A DNA stretch of 64,000 nucleotides from Sinomonas albida (GCF_004919045.1 NZ_SWDW01000012.1:84302-148301); one strand, 5' to 3'; counted from the stretch's first letter, positions 1-8,845 are shown. Notes: a model not told the origin generated them from the sequence alone. Numbers and translations are program-made.

Positions 1-111
1 CTGCCGGCACTCGACACCGAGAACCGGCCGCGGTGTCTGGCCACAGTGCATCGAGGGACCAGCCTGTACAGCGCCGAGGGTTTCGCATCGCACGCTGGCC
101 GGGTGTCATAG
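1..111 (+). CDS. Possible 3' end of an unidentified gene
   Basis: One forward frame is open from the first base to a TAG at 109-111, giving 36 residues that end in FASHAGRVS. About three quarters of its codons end in G or C, which is below the level of the neighbouring genes but above random. I recognise no family and no start is inside the window, so this may be only a chance open frame. The rest of the first 500 bases holds no convincing gene. Confidence 0.22.
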   Translation: MPALDTENRPRCLATVHRGTSLYSAEGFASHAGRVS

Positions 112-155
112 GACGGGCCGTTGTGGGACCGGCCGTTGTGGGACCGGTCGTCACA
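111..155. repeat. Three tandem 15-bp units
   Basis: Three head-to-tail copies of a 15-base unit are visible. The first is GGACGGGCCGTTGTG, the second GGACCGGCCGTTGTG, and the third is more diverged (GGACCGGTCGTCACA). They lie in the gene-free stretch before the glycosyltransferase. No function is evident. Confidence 0.7.
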
Positions 156-448
156 GAACAGGTACGAGTGCCCCTTCTCATGTCGGAAACGCCGCGCTGA
201 ACAGGCAAAACGCCAGTTTTCGCAGGTCAGACTGCGGTTGACAGGCCGTGTGGGGCACGTAGGATCGAGTGTCATCGGGCTGCGCCGCTTGTTGGACGCA
301 TGCGGTCAGCCCAGCCGCCATCGAGCACCTCGGATGGTGGCACTGCCCTAGAGGCAGGTCCACGTGTCAGTAGAAAACAGCCGGGGGACTGACCAGCTGC
401 CAGCCCCGCGACTGGCCCGAAGGCGCGTGGGCCTGCTGGGGTGCTGGA

Positions 449-454
449 TATAAT
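449..454 (+). promoter_or_regulatory. Probable -10 box before the glycosyltransferase
   Basis: A perfect TATAAT lies 64 bases upstream of the GTG start at 518 and points toward the gene. The hexamer 17-18 bases upstream is a poor -35 match, so the call rests on the -10 alone. From about 160 to 440 I see nothing gene-like, only a loose inverted repeat around 320-340. Confidence 0.45.
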
Positions 455-517
455 GGGCGATTGCGCCCTCCCTCGGGGGGCCGTGACCCGTGACCAGCCT
501 CCGAAAGGGACGCCTGC

Positions 518-1252
518 GTGCGTATTCTGACGATCATTCCGACGTACAACGAGCTCGAGTCCCTGCCCAAGACGCTCGGCCGTCTGCGCTCGGCCGTGCC
601 GGCCTCCGACGTCCTCGTGGCAGACGACAACAGCCCGGACGGGACGGGCCAGCTCGCCGATCAGATCGCCGCGGAAGACCCGCAGGTGCACGTCATGCAC
701 CGAAAGGGCAAGGAGGGCCTCGGAGCGGCGTATATCGCGGGCTTCGAGTGGGCGCTCGAGCGCGACTATGACGTGATCGTCGAGATGGACGCGGACGGCT
801 CCCACCGCCCGGAGCAGCTTCCCCTGCTGCTCGACGCGGTCGATCAGGGTGCCGACCTCGTGATCGGCTCGCGCTGGGTCCAGGGCGGCTCCGTGGTCAA
901 CTGGCCGTTCTACCGTCAGCTCATTTCCCGCACCGGAAGCACGTACGCGCGCATCATGCTCGGCCTGAAGGTCAAGGATATGACCGCGGGGTACCGGGCC
1001 TTCCGTCGCACCACCCTCGAGAAGCTGGACCTCAACGCCGTCGAATCCGTGGGCTACGGCTTCCAGGTCGACCTCGCATGGCGCGTGGCCAAGATGGGCC
1101 TCAACGTCGTCGAGGTGCCCGTGACGTTCGTCGAGCGTGAGCTCGGCTCCTCGAAGATGAGCGGCAACATCGTGGTCGAGGCCATGCTGAACGTGACCAA
1201 GTGGGGCCTGACCGATCGCTGGCGCCAGCTCACGGGGCGCGGCCAGCGCTAG
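518..1252 (+). CDS. Polyprenol monophosphomannose synthase-like glycosyltransferase (GT2)
   Basis: The 244-residue protein is a family 2 glycosyltransferase. In actinobacteria this type transfers mannose from GDP-mannose to polyprenol phosphate for protein mannosylation and cell-envelope glycans. The N-terminus (ILTIIPTYNELESL) is the nucleotide-binding start of a GT-A fold. The metal-binding acidic motif is EMDADGSHRP near residue 90, and GSRWVQGG and AGYRAF follow as in Dpm1/Ppm1 synthases. It has no C-terminal membrane domain, so it matches the catalytic half only. The GTG start is preceded by AAAGGGA with good spacing. The exact donor is inferred from family membership. Confidence 0.85.
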   Translation: MRILTIIPTYNELESLPKTLGRLRSAVPASDVLVADDNSPDGTGQLADQIAAEDPQVHVMHRKGKEGLGAAYIAGFEWALERDYDVIVEMDADGSHRPEQLPLLLDAVDQGADLVIGSRWVQGGSVVNWPFYRQLISRTGSTYARIMLGLKVKDMTAGYRAFRRTTLEKLDLNAVESVGYGFQVDLAWRVAKMGLNVVEVPVTFVERELGSSKMSGNIVVEAMLNVTKWGLTDRWRQLTGRGQR

Positions 1253-1263
1253 AGCCCGGCGGC

Positions 1264-2325
1264 CTAGCGGAATTGCCCTTGGCGTCGCTGCGTTTCCGGC
1301 CCCGCCATGGAGCGCAGGTCGGCAACCGAGCCGCGCACGGTGAGCTCGACTGGGAGGCGAACGTCGACCCGTTGGCGCGCACCGTCGAGGAGCATGGCCA
1401 TCACCTCTGTTCCCAGGCGCTCCTGGTCGAAGGTGATGGTGGTCAGGCCCGGTTCGAGGAGAGCCGACGTTGTGAGGTCGTCGTGTCCTACGACGCTCAC
1501 GTCCTCCCCGACGCGGAGGCCCCGGGATCGGGCGGCATCGTAGATGGCTGCCCCCAGATAATCTGAGTTGACGATGAAAGCCGGAGCGCGCGTCGCGTCG
1601 ATGGCTTCCGCGGCGGCTTGGGATACCTTGGCGTGGTCGAGCGGACACCGCATGATCGTTCCGCGGAGGTCCCACTCTCGGCAGAGGCTCAGGAACTCGC
1701 GTTCACGTCCCCAGTCCGCCGCCAGCTCGGACGGAGCCGCTACCAGGGTGGCAGATCGATGTCCTCGGTCGAGGAGATGCTCCAAGGCAAGCCTGATCGC
1801 TTCCTTGTCATCTGGCCCGACCGTGGGCACGCGTGCTGGATTGGCGAGGTCGGAGGGGTCCGGCGTCCGGTTGAAGGCAACGATCGGCAGGCCTTCATGC
1901 GTTGCCGCCCATTCGGCTAGCGGACCATTGCGTCCGATCGGCGCAACGGCGATGCCGCCGACGCCTTCGGACGTGAGCCTCCGCAAGGCGGCCGCCTCCC
2001 GATTCGGATCGTATCCGGAGTTGACGATCAGCAGGGAGGCGCCGTGCTGGTCTGCAAGCGTTTCCATCCCTCGCAGAACGTTCAGGAAGAACGGATTGCG
2101 CATGTTCCGAATCACGACTCCGTAGACGCTGGACCGTCCCGTGCGCAGGCTTCGCGCGCGAGCGTCTGCCTGATAGTCGAGCTCGCGGGCGGCGGCCATC
2201 ACCCGCTCGACTGTCTCAGCCGCGACCCTGCCCGTGCCGTTGAGGGCGTAGCTGGCCAGGGCGGCTGACACCCCAGCGCGTGTCGCGACGTCGCGCAATG
2301 TGGGGCGAGGCGCTCGATGCGGCAT
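1264..2325 (-). CDS. LacI-family transcriptional regulator
   Basis: A 353-residue LacI/GalR repressor. The N-terminal helix-turn-helix reads TLRDVATRAGVSAALASYALNGTG, split here as TLRDVATRAGV then SAALASYALN, and is followed by the hinge and a periplasmic-binding-like effector domain (VYGVVIRNMRNPFF, VSVVGHDDL). A longer frame exists, but I chose the start at 2325 because GAAAGGA lies just upstream of it and the DNA-binding domain begins directly after. The gene is divergent from the transporter operon beginning at 2555, with a 230-bp intergenic region, so it most likely controls that operon. The effector is unknown. The 230-bp gap contains no other gene and I found no clean LacI-type palindrome in it. 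Confidence 0.9.
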   Translation of the reverse strand: MPHRAPRPTLRDVATRAGVSAALASYALNGTGRVAAETVERVMAAARELDYQADARARSLRTGRSSVYGVVIRNMRNPFFLNVLRGMETLADQHGASLLIVNSGYDPNREAAALRRLTSEGVGGIAVAPIGRNGPLAEWAATHEGLPIVAFNRTPDPSDLANPARVPTVGPDDKEAIRLALEHLLDRGHRSATLVAAPSELAADWGREREFLSLCREWDLRGTIMRCPLDHAKVSQAAAEAIDATRAPAFIVNSDYLGAAIYDAARSRGLRVGEDVSVVGHDDLTTSALLEPGLTTITFDQERLGTEVMAMLLDGARQRVDVRLPVELTVRGSVADLRSMAGPETQRRQGQFR

Positions 2326-2554
2326 CCGTGTCCTTTCAAGGGGCGGCCGGCGAAGGCAATGCAGGTAGTCGTTCAAGTATGGGTCGAGCGCATGTCCGGG
2401 CGCGCCGTCGTCAGCCTGCCGGCAGCCGGTTAATCCAAAATTTGACCACCCTCCGGCTGAAGTTCAGCTCGATGCACTCCGTCGACAACTGCGTGCTGAA
2501 TGGTTTAAGCACCGACCCAACCGGGATTCACTCGCACCCACCACGGAGGAACAC

Positions 2555-3616
2555 ATGATGGCTTGGCGACGCGCTTCCACGGCGCTCCTCACCCTTCTTG
2601 TCACAACTACAGTCCTAACTGCCTGCGGAAATGTCACGGCTCCATCCGAGGCGAGCGGCTCACGGCCCTCCGTCTCGGGGGATTCGATCGTGATCACCTA
2701 CAACTCGCCAGCCCAGTGGGGAAACTTCGGAGAGGTCCTCCCTGCCTTCACGAAGAAGACCGGCATCGCCGCTCCAAACGATCCCAAGAACTCTGGTCAA
2801 GCGCTCGCTGCCCTGCAGGCAGAGAAGGGGGCACCTGTGGCAGACGTTGCCTACGCGGGGATCGCGTTCGCAGGCCAGCTGGCAACAGCCGATGTCCTCC
2901 AGAAGTATGTTCCTTCCGGCTCCGACCGCGTTCCGGCAGACCTGCGCGGTCCTTCGGGCCTCTGGGAGGCCATCCACACGGGCACAGTCGCTTTCATCGT
3001 GAACAAGGACCATCTGGGCGGCGCTTCCGTTCCGACGGGGTGGAACGATCTCCTCGATCCGAAGTACAAGGGGAAGGTCGGCTATCTGGACCCGACGCAG
3101 GCCGCGGTCGGTTACTCGGTGGCGACGGCGGCGAACATCGCCCTCGGCGGCTCCCTTGACAACTGGGGACCGGGCCTCGACTACCTCGCGGCGCTCAAGC
3201 GGAACGGAGCGTCCACCTCCGCGCAGACGGCGACCGCCAAGGTCGCTCAGGGTGAGATTCCGATCCTCATCGATACGGACTTCAACGGCTACAAACTGCG
3301 CGACACGGGAGCCAATGTCGAGGTAGTGATCCCCAAGGAGGGGTCGCTGCAGATTCCTTACATCGTCGGTCTGGTGGCAGGCGCGCCCCACAAGGCCAAC
3401 GGTCAAGCGCTTCTCGACTTCTACTTCTCCGAGGAAGGCCAGGCTCTCTTCGCCAAGGGCTACATGCGACCAGTCGTCGGAAGCGTTCCGGCTGAGATCG
3501 CCGCCAAGGTCCTTCCCGACTCCGATTACCGCCGCGCGGTGACGATCGACTACGCGAAACAGGGGAAGGTGCAACAGGACTTCATCAAGCTCTACCAGGA
3601 CAAGGTCGGGTTCTAG
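2555..3616 (+). CDS. ABC transporter substrate-binding lipoprotein
   Basis: A 353-residue extracytoplasmic solute-binding protein of the family-1 type used by Fe3+, spermidine/putrescine and 2-aminoethylphosphonate importers. It carries a signal peptide with the lipobox LTAC around residues 21-24, so it should be anchored to the outer face of the membrane by a lipidated cysteine. The mature part begins with IVITYNSPAQWGNF and includes GWNDLLDPKYKGKVGYLDP, which I cite in parts (GWNDLLDPKYKG), a typical stretch of the family. It is the first gene of a five-gene operon. The ligand cannot be read from the sequence. Confidence 0.88.
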   Translation: MMAWRRASTALLTLLVTTTVLTACGNVTAPSEASGSRPSVSGDSIVITYNSPAQWGNFGEVLPAFTKKTGIAAPNDPKNSGQALAALQAEKGAPVADVAYAGIAFAGQLATADVLQKYVPSGSDRVPADLRGPSGLWEAIHTGTVAFIVNKDHLGGASVPTGWNDLLDPKYKGKVGYLDPTQAAVGYSVATAANIALGGSLDNWGPGLDYLAALKRNGASTSAQTATAKVAQGEIPILIDTDFNGYKLRDTGANVEVVIPKEGSLQIPYIVGLVAGAPHKANGQALLDFYFSEEGQALFAKGYMRPVVGSVPAEIAAKVLPDSDYRRAVTIDYAKQGKVQQDFIKLYQDKVGF

Positions 3617-4500
3617 TGTCGAGGATCTCGGCCTCCGGCCAGCGCGGCGCTCAGTCGAGCGGCGCGCTGGCCGGACACGTGGCCCTTCTCGTCTCGCTTG
3701 CGCCCATTCTCATCTTCAGCGTCTACCCGGTCGGGGTGCTGGTTGCAAACTCTGTGGGCCTGGGCGCTGTGCGGTCAGACGACGGATTCACGCTCAAGCA
3801 CTACGAACAGGCCATCACGTCGGGATCGGTTCACGTCGCGCTTGGCAATTCAGCCATGATCTCCCTCGGAAGCGTTGCCATCTGTCTCGCGGTGGTCCTT
3901 CCCATAGTGCTGCGCCGTGCCAGGCCGCGCCGGCGCGGCCGCGAAGGAGTCGTGGCCGTCGTCGAGCACGCGATCCTGACTGCGCCCATCGCTCTGCCCG
4001 GAATCATCATCGGCTTCTTCGCCATCGTGCTCGTCGGGCGAACCGGACTCCTGGCCCTCGTCTGGAACGGCTTCTCCGGCGTGGCCTACCTCTTCGGCGG
4101 AATGCTCATCGCCTACGTGTATTTCAGCCTTCCGCGCGTGCTGGGACCGCTGCGCGCCGCGGCCGCATCGCTCGATCCCGCGCTCGCCGAATGCGCGGGC
4201 ACACTCGGTGCATCGCGGCTGCGCGTGTTTGCAACCATCACCCTCCCCATCCTCCTGCCCGCAATCATCGAGGCCTGCGCAACCGCGACCGCGGTCGCGC
4301 TCGGCGGCTACGGCACCGTCGCGACGCTTTCGGCCGGCGTGAGGCTCTTGCCCCTCAACGTGGTCAACGAGCTGACGACTGGCTACAGGCTCGCGGACTC
4401 GTCGACGCTCGCGGTTCTTCTGGCGGCCATCGCCGTGCTCTCTATCGTCTCGGGGCGGGTGCTTTCACGATTTTCGAGGTGGGCGGTGAGCAGGGCATGA
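3616..4500 (+). CDS. ABC transporter permease (first of pair)
   Basis: A 294-residue inner-membrane permease with about six hydrophobic segments. The coupling loop AECAGTLGASRLRVFATI followed by a proline-rich segment fits the EAA motif that contacts the ATPase. The GTG start shares its first base with the TAG stop of the binding-protein gene (TAGTG), implying translational coupling. The C-terminus overlaps the next permease gene by four bases. With its neighbours it should form the translocation pore of an importer of the PotB/FbpB class. Confidence 0.88.
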   Translation: MSRISASGQRGAQSSGALAGHVALLVSLAPILIFSVYPVGVLVANSVGLGAVRSDDGFTLKHYEQAITSGSVHVALGNSAMISLGSVAICLAVVLPIVLRRARPRRRGREGVVAVVEHAILTAPIALPGIIIGFFAIVLVGRTGLLALVWNGFSGVAYLFGGMLIAYVYFSLPRVLGPLRAAAASLDPALAECAGTLGASRLRVFATITLPILLPAIIEACATATAVALGGYGTVATLSAGVRLLPLNVVNELTTGYRLADSSTLAVLLAAIAVLSIVSGRVLSRFSRWAVSRA

Positions 4501-5258
4501 GCAGGATGATTCGCGTGCTCGTAGGACTGTTTGTGGTCATGCCGATTGCTGGGACGGCACTCGCCGCGACGAGTGTCGACTTCTCGCAGGGCCCGTGGGG
4601 TCGCGGCGTCACCTTGGACTGGCTTGGGTACGCGTGGGCACCGCTGGCGCCGGCGGTTGCGCGAAGCTTGGGAGTCGCGACGCTCGTGGTCGGGATCAAT
4701 CTGCTCCTCGGAGGCGTGATCGCGTGGCGCATTGCGCGGAGCCGATCGCTTGTGAGCCGCGCGGTCGGCTATCTGGTCAACGTTCCGCTCGCTGTCCCAG
4801 GGATCGCGCTCAGCGTGGCACTGGTCGGGACCTTCCCGGCTCTGAGACCAAGCGGACTTCTCCTCGTGATGGCGCACGTGGTCCTGACCTTGCCCTTTAC
4901 CCTCGCCGCCCTGGTTCCGGTGCTCGCGGATGAGAGCCTCCGAGCCGCCGAGGAGGTCGCAGCGAGTCTCGGAGCCGGATCCGCCCTCGTCATCAGGACC
5001 ATCACGGTGCCAGCGTGCGGGCTCGCCATAGCGCAGTCGGCCGCAATGGTGTTCGCCCTCTCATTCGGCGAATTCAACATCAGCTTCTTTGTGAACCCGC
5101 CGGCCACACCGACGGTTCCGTTTGCCCTCTTCGACGCCTACTCGACCGGACGCCTTGAACTCGCCTCGGCCCAGACCGTGATCTTCATCGCCTTCATCGT
5201 CCCCGTACTCCTCGCGATCGTCTCGATCCAGCGAAGAACAAGGAGAACCGACCCATGA
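4497..5258 (+). CDS. ABC transporter permease (second of pair)
   Basis: A 253-residue permease with six predicted membrane segments and an EAA-type loop (AAEEVAASLGAGSALVIRTI) before the last segments. Longer in-frame starts exist upstream, but the ATG at 4497 is chosen because it sits in an ATGA overlap with the preceding stop and begins directly with a membrane segment (MSRMIRVLVGLFVVMPIAG). It pairs with the preceding permease. It also ends in an ATGA overlap, with the ATPase gene. Confidence 0.87.
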   Translation: MSRMIRVLVGLFVVMPIAGTALAATSVDFSQGPWGRGVTLDWLGYAWAPLAPAVARSLGVATLVVGINLLLGGVIAWRIARSRSLVSRAVGYLVNVPLAVPGIALSVALVGTFPALRPSGLLLVMAHVVLTLPFTLAALVPVLADESLRAAEEVAASLGAGSALVIRTITVPACGLAIAQSAAMVFALSFGEFNISFFVNPPATPTVPFALFDAYSTGRLELASAQTVIFIAFIVPVLLAIVSIQRRTRRTDP

Positions 5259-6337
5259 CGACTTCGGCTCTACGTGCCACTGACCATTCAGGGCTTGCGG
5301 TCGCGGACGTGACGATCCGCTACGGCGCAGCCACCGCTGCAAGACGGGTGACGCTCGACGCCGCTGCGGGGGAGACGGTTGCGGTTGTCGGCCCCTCGGG
5401 ATGCGGCAAGAGCTCGATGCTGCGCGCCGTAGCGGGGCTCGTCCCGGTGAGCGAGGGGAAGATCATGATCGGGGGGCGGGATGTCACCCGCGAACGGCCC
5501 GCCGCCCGGGGAGCCGGACTGGTTCCCCAGAACTACGCCCTGTTCCCGCACATGAGCGTTGCGGCCAACGTGGCCTACGGAATGAAGGCACACCGCATTC
5601 CCTCCCTCCGCCGCAGACAGCGGGTAGCCGACCTGCTCGAGCTCACGTCCTTGACGGCGTTCGGCGAGCGCCATCCCGATCAGCTTTCCGGGGGGCAGCG
5701 CCAGCGAGTCGCGCTGGCCCGAGCGCTCGCCGTCGAACCGAAAGTGCTGCTGCTCGACGAGCCCATGGCGGCGTTGGACCCCCAGCTGCGCGGTGCCCTG
5801 CGCCGAGAGCTTGCGCAGGTGCTGACCGCTACCGAGAGCGCGACCCTTCTGGTCACCCATGATCAGAAGGAAGCGCTCGCGTTGGGACAGCGGATCGCGG
5901 TCTTGCGCGACGGCGCCGTAGTCCAGTTCGGACCGGCGCGCGAGCTGTGGGACGATCCCGCGGACGCCTTCGTGGCGGACTTCCTGGGGGGTTCACGGCT
6001 TGAGGACGCGCGGCTCGAGGACGGACACGCGCTCCTCTTCGACGGGCGGTGGCGCGTGCCCATTGCGGGTCTCCGGCAGCGGCGCTCGGCGCACCGTGGA
6101 ATCAGGGTGCTCCTGCGGGCCGAATCGCTCGCCGTCCACGACGAACCGAACGACGATGGTTCAGCCCTGGACGTTGCAGTTGTCCATCAGGAGTTCGTGG
6201 GCGATGCCGCGCAGGTGACGCTTCGGGCGGGGGACACGCTCCTGGTGGCTAGGCTGCCGCTCGGTGTCCGCCTTGGCACCCACGCCAGGGTCTCGGTGCG
6301 CTCTGGACACGCCGACCTCCTTGTCGGTGCGCCATGA
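5255..6337 (+). CDS. ABC transporter ATP-binding protein (PotA/FbpC type)
   Basis: A 360-residue ATPase that powers the importer. Visible motifs are Walker A (GPSGCGKSS, near residue 46), the Q-loop region (GLVPQNYALFPHM), the signature LSGGQRQRVALARAL, Walker B (VLLLDEPMAAL) and the H-loop (LLVTHDQKEAL). The last 120 residues form a TOBE-like regulatory domain, as in PotA, FbpC and MalK. The ATG overlaps the preceding stop, and the TGA overlaps the next gene, so the five genes are probably made in fixed proportion. Confidence 0.92.
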   Translation: MTTSALRATDHSGLAVADVTIRYGAATAARRVTLDAAAGETVAVVGPSGCGKSSMLRAVAGLVPVSEGKIMIGGRDVTRERPAARGAGLVPQNYALFPHMSVAANVAYGMKAHRIPSLRRRQRVADLLELTSLTAFGERHPDQLSGGQRQRVALARALAVEPKVLLLDEPMAALDPQLRGALRRELAQVLTATESATLLVTHDQKEALALGQRIAVLRDGAVVQFGPARELWDDPADAFVADFLGGSRLEDARLEDGHALLFDGRWRVPIAGLRQRRSAHRGIRVLLRAESLAVHDEPNDDGSALDVAVVHQEFVGDAAQVTLRAGDTLLVARLPLGVRLGTHARVSVRSGHADLLVGAP

Positions 6338-7152
6338 TCGGGCCTTCCGGCCCCGAGCCGAAACAATCGACGACGCCGGTCTGTGAGATTCTCGGCAGCT
6401 GCGCGACTGCGCCGACGGCCGCGGGCGCAGCCTCTTCCTACCTTGTGCGAAGTGGCAGCGGCCATGTTCTCGTTGACGCTGGCCCGGGGTCCCTCCTTGC
6501 CTACCTGCAGGCCGGGCACCGCCTCGACGAACTCCGCGGGATCGTGGTGACCCATCTGCACGCCGATCACTGCCTGGACCTGATGGCATGGGCATACCGC
6601 TGGACCTTCCCCCGAGCTCTCGCCAGCATCCCGCTGTTTGTCCCCGGAGAGGAGGTGGGCAGGCTCGGGCTGTTCGACTCTCTGTTTGGAATTCCGACCC
6701 TGCCGGGCATGGAGCGACCGATCTTCCAAGCGTGGGAGATCCAACCACTCGAGCTCGACGGTAAGACCTGGATCGAGTTAGACGGGCTTCGATTCAGGGC
6801 CTACGCCGCGCACCACAGCGTTCCCTCGGCCGCATTGCGGTTCGAGACGGATCGCGGTCAGGTGGTCGCCTTCTCGTCCGACACCGGCTACTGCCAGGGC
6901 GTGGTAGATGCCGCCCGCGACGCCGACGTGTTCGTCTGCGAAGCGACCTATCTCGACGCGGACGAGGAGTCGCTGGTCGGCCACGGGCACCTCACCGCAC
7001 GGCTCGCGGGCGGCCTCGCAACGGAAGCGCGCGCCCGGCAACTCGTCATCACGCATCTGTCCGACCCGGCAATAGGCGCGCAGGCCGTCACGGACGCCGC
7101 GGAGACCTTCCGCGGCCCGATTCATCTGGCCGTCCCGGGGATGGTGCTCTGA
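6334..7152 (+). CDS. Metallo-beta-lactamase-fold hydrolase in transporter operon
   Basis: A 272-residue metallo-hydrolase of the RNase Z/PhnP/cyclic phosphodiesterase branch. The metal-binding signature THLHADHCLD is near residue 73. Later ligands are likely the histidine in AYAAHHSVPS, the aspartate in FSSDTGY and the histidine in VITHLSDP. There is no signal peptide, so it should act in the cytoplasm. The ATG lies in an ATGA overlap with the ATPase gene, which ties it to the imported substrate. Because PhnP-like enzymes cleave cyclic phosphodiesters and this transporter class includes phosphonate importers, an organophosphate substrate is possible. That is inference only. Confidence 0.8.
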   Translation: MIGPSGPEPKQSTTPVCEILGSCATAPTAAGAASSYLVRSGSGHVLVDAGPGSLLAYLQAGHRLDELRGIVVTHLHADHCLDLMAWAYRWTFPRALASIPLFVPGEEVGRLGLFDSLFGIPTLPGMERPIFQAWEIQPLELDGKTWIELDGLRFRAYAAHHSVPSAALRFETDRGQVVAFSSDTGYCQGVVDAARDADVFVCEATYLDADEESLVGHGHLTARLAGGLATEARARQLVITHLSDPAIGAQAVTDAAETFRGPIHLAVPGMVL

Positions 7153-7159
7153 CGAGACG

Positions 7160-7195
7160 GGAAAGGGCGGGAACCTTGCGGTTCCCGCCCTTTCC
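7160..7195. terminator. Bidirectional hairpin terminator
   Basis: A perfect 15-bp stem (GGAAAGGGCGGGAAC at 7160-7174 pairing with 7181-7195) closes a 6-base loop. It lies between the transporter operon on plus and rbpA on minus, whose stops converge here, so it can terminate both. Confidence 0.88.
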
Positions 7196-7209
7196 ACTCT
7201 CTGGTTGCG

Positions 7210-7557
7210 CTAGGCTCCCGCGCGCTCGCCGCGCTTCTCGCGCAGCAGCGTGAGGCGATCCTCGAGGATCTGCTCAAGCTCGGGGATGCTGCGACGCTCC
7301 AGGAGCATGTCCCAGTGCGTGCGCACGGCCTTCTCCGCGCCCTCCGACGGACGCTCGCCGTCGACGAGGAAAGCCTCTTTGCCCGTCTTCGACGTCCAGA
7401 CAGGAGGGATCTCCGCCTCGGAGGAGAAAGTCACGAAGACCTGCTCGCCGTCCTCGCAGCGGTACTCGACGCGCTGGCGAGGCGCCGGCTCGACGCCCGC
7501 CTCGCTTTCCATGGACTGTGCACCCAGGCGCATGCCGCGCAGGCTGCGGTCGCTCAT
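7210..7557 (-). CDS. rbpA: RNA polymerase-binding protein RbpA
   Basis: A 115-residue actinobacterial RNA polymerase-binding protein that stabilises the principal sigma factor on core enzyme and promotes open-complex formation. The N-terminal tail SDRSLRGMRLGAQSME, the core EIPPVW and the sigma-interacting C-terminal helix containing RTHWDMLLERRSIPELE are diagnostic. Where some RbpA proteins have cysteines after the EIPPVW motif, this one reads SKTGKEA, so it probably lacks bound zinc. It is monocistronic and converges on the terminator at 7160-7195. Confidence 0.95.
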   Translation of the reverse strand: MSDRSLRGMRLGAQSMESEAGVEPAPRQRVEYRCEDGEQVFVTFSSEAEIPPVWTSKTGKEAFLVDGERPSEGAEKAVRTHWDMLLERRSIPELEQILEDRLTLLREKRGERAGA

Positions 7558-7651
7558 TATCTACTCCCTCGCGTTCTGCGGTCCGGACCTTTCGGGCCCG
7601 ACGCACATCTCAACGCCCGCGGACGCGTGCGTGTTCCCGGGCGGACTTTCC

Positions 7652-7657
7652 ATTATA
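7652..7657 (-). promoter_or_regulatory. Probable -10 box of the rbpA promoter
   Basis: Read on the minus strand this is a perfect TATAAT about 95 bases before the rbpA start. No good -35 is visible 16-18 bases further upstream. It lies between the rbpA start and the stop of the stomatin gene. Confidence 0.4.
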
Positions 7658-7686
7658 GGCGCTCGGGCGGGCGTCGTGAGGGGCCG

Positions 7687-8802
7687 TCATGCCGAGGTGT
7701 CGTCGGACCTGCCGCGACGTAGGTGATGTTCGAGGATGCCTTGGGCCTCAGCATCGAGCTCAGACGGCCGCCCCGCCTCCTCTTCGAACTCCCGCGCGTC
7801 CTGCTCGAGCCTGTCCGCACTCGGGGAAGCCTCGGCGACGAGCTCGCTCGCGGGGGCAACGCCGTCGTCCGTGCGCTCGGGCGTAGCGGGAGCGCCGCCG
7901 CCGGCTGCGGCGAAGGCCTGGCCCGCGCTGCCGAGCGCGCCGCCAATGCCCTTGAGCGCCTCGCCGACCTCGCTCGGGATGATCCAGAGCTTGTTGGAAT
8001 TGCCTTCGGCGATCTTGGGGAGTGTCTGGAGGTACTGGTAGGCGAGAAGCTTGTTGTCCGGGTTCCCGCGATGGATCGCGTCGAAGACCTTCTGGATGGC
8101 CTGCGACTCACCGTCTGCCTTGAGGACCGCTGCCTTCGCCTGGCCTTCAGCCTTGAGGATCTGCGACTGCCGCTCGCCCTCTGCCGTGAGGATCGCCGAC
8201 TGCTTGGTGCCCTCCGCGGTCAGGATCGCGGCGCGCCGATCACGCTCGGCACGCATCTGCTTCTCCATCGAATCCTGGATCGAGTGCGGCGGCTCGATCG
8301 CCTTGAGCTCGACGCGGGAGACGCGCAGCCCCCATCGCCCGGTGGCCTCATCGAGGACGCCCCGCAGCTGACCGTTGATCTGGTCTCGCGAGGTCAGGGC
8401 CTCCTCGAGGTTGAGCCCGCCGACCACGTTGCGGAGAGTGGTGATGGTGAGCTGCTCGACGGCTTGGATGTAGTTGGCGATCTCGTACGTCGCGGCGCGG
8501 GGATCAGTGACCTGGAAGTACACGACGGTGTCGATCGACACGACGAGGTTGTCCGAGGTGATGACCGGCTGGGGCGGGAACGAGACGACCTGCTCGCGGA
8601 GGTCGAGGAGCGGCAGGAGCCGGTCGACGAAGGGGATGAGCAGGGTGAGGCCCGGGGCCAGCGTGCGCTGGTACTTCCCGAGGCGTTCGACGACGCCGGC
8701 GCGGGCCTGCGGAATGATGCGCACCGCCCGGACGAGCACGGTCATGACGAACAGGACCAGCGCTATGACAACGACGAGGAGGAGAACTCCACCTGCATCC
8801 AT
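7687..8802 (-). CDS. SPFH/Band 7 membrane protein (stomatin/QmcA-like)
   Basis: A 371-residue stomatin-like protein. An N-terminal membrane anchor (residues about 4-26) is followed by the Band 7 domain (PQARAGVVERLGKYQRTL, FPPQPVITSDN, RDQINGQLRGVLDEATGRWG), then a long alanine/glutamate-rich coiled coil (QMRAERDRRAAILTAEG). Such proteins oligomerise in the membrane and organise or protect membrane protein complexes. The low-complexity acidic tail is typical. It lies 43 bases downstream of the nfeD-like gene, the classical partner, and is probably co-transcribed with it. Confidence 0.92.
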   Translation of the reverse strand: MDAGGVLLLVVVIALVLFVMTVLVRAVRIIPQARAGVVERLGKYQRTLAPGLTLLIPFVDRLLPLLDLREQVVSFPPQPVITSDNLVVSIDTVVYFQVTDPRAATYEIANYIQAVEQLTITTLRNVVGGLNLEEALTSRDQINGQLRGVLDEATGRWGLRVSRVELKAIEPPHSIQDSMEKQMRAERDRRAAILTAEGTKQSAILTAEGERQSQILKAEGQAKAAVLKADGESQAIQKVFDAIHRGNPDNKLLAYQYLQTLPKIAEGNSNKLWIIPSEVGEALKGIGGALGSAGQAFAAAGGGAPATPERTDDGVAPASELVAEASPSADRLEQDAREFEEEAGRPSELDAEAQGILEHHLRRGRSDDTSA

Positions 8803-8845
8803 GATTACCCCCTGATGTTCTTGCGGCGGCCTCTGGGTTGGGCCG

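Noticed and set aside
272..1675. Long minus-strand open frame of 467 codons across the glycosyltransferase
   Set aside because: It lies antisense to a clear glycosyltransferase and LacI gene, and its protein is arginine/glycine-rich without family motifs, the usual shadow in high-GC DNA.
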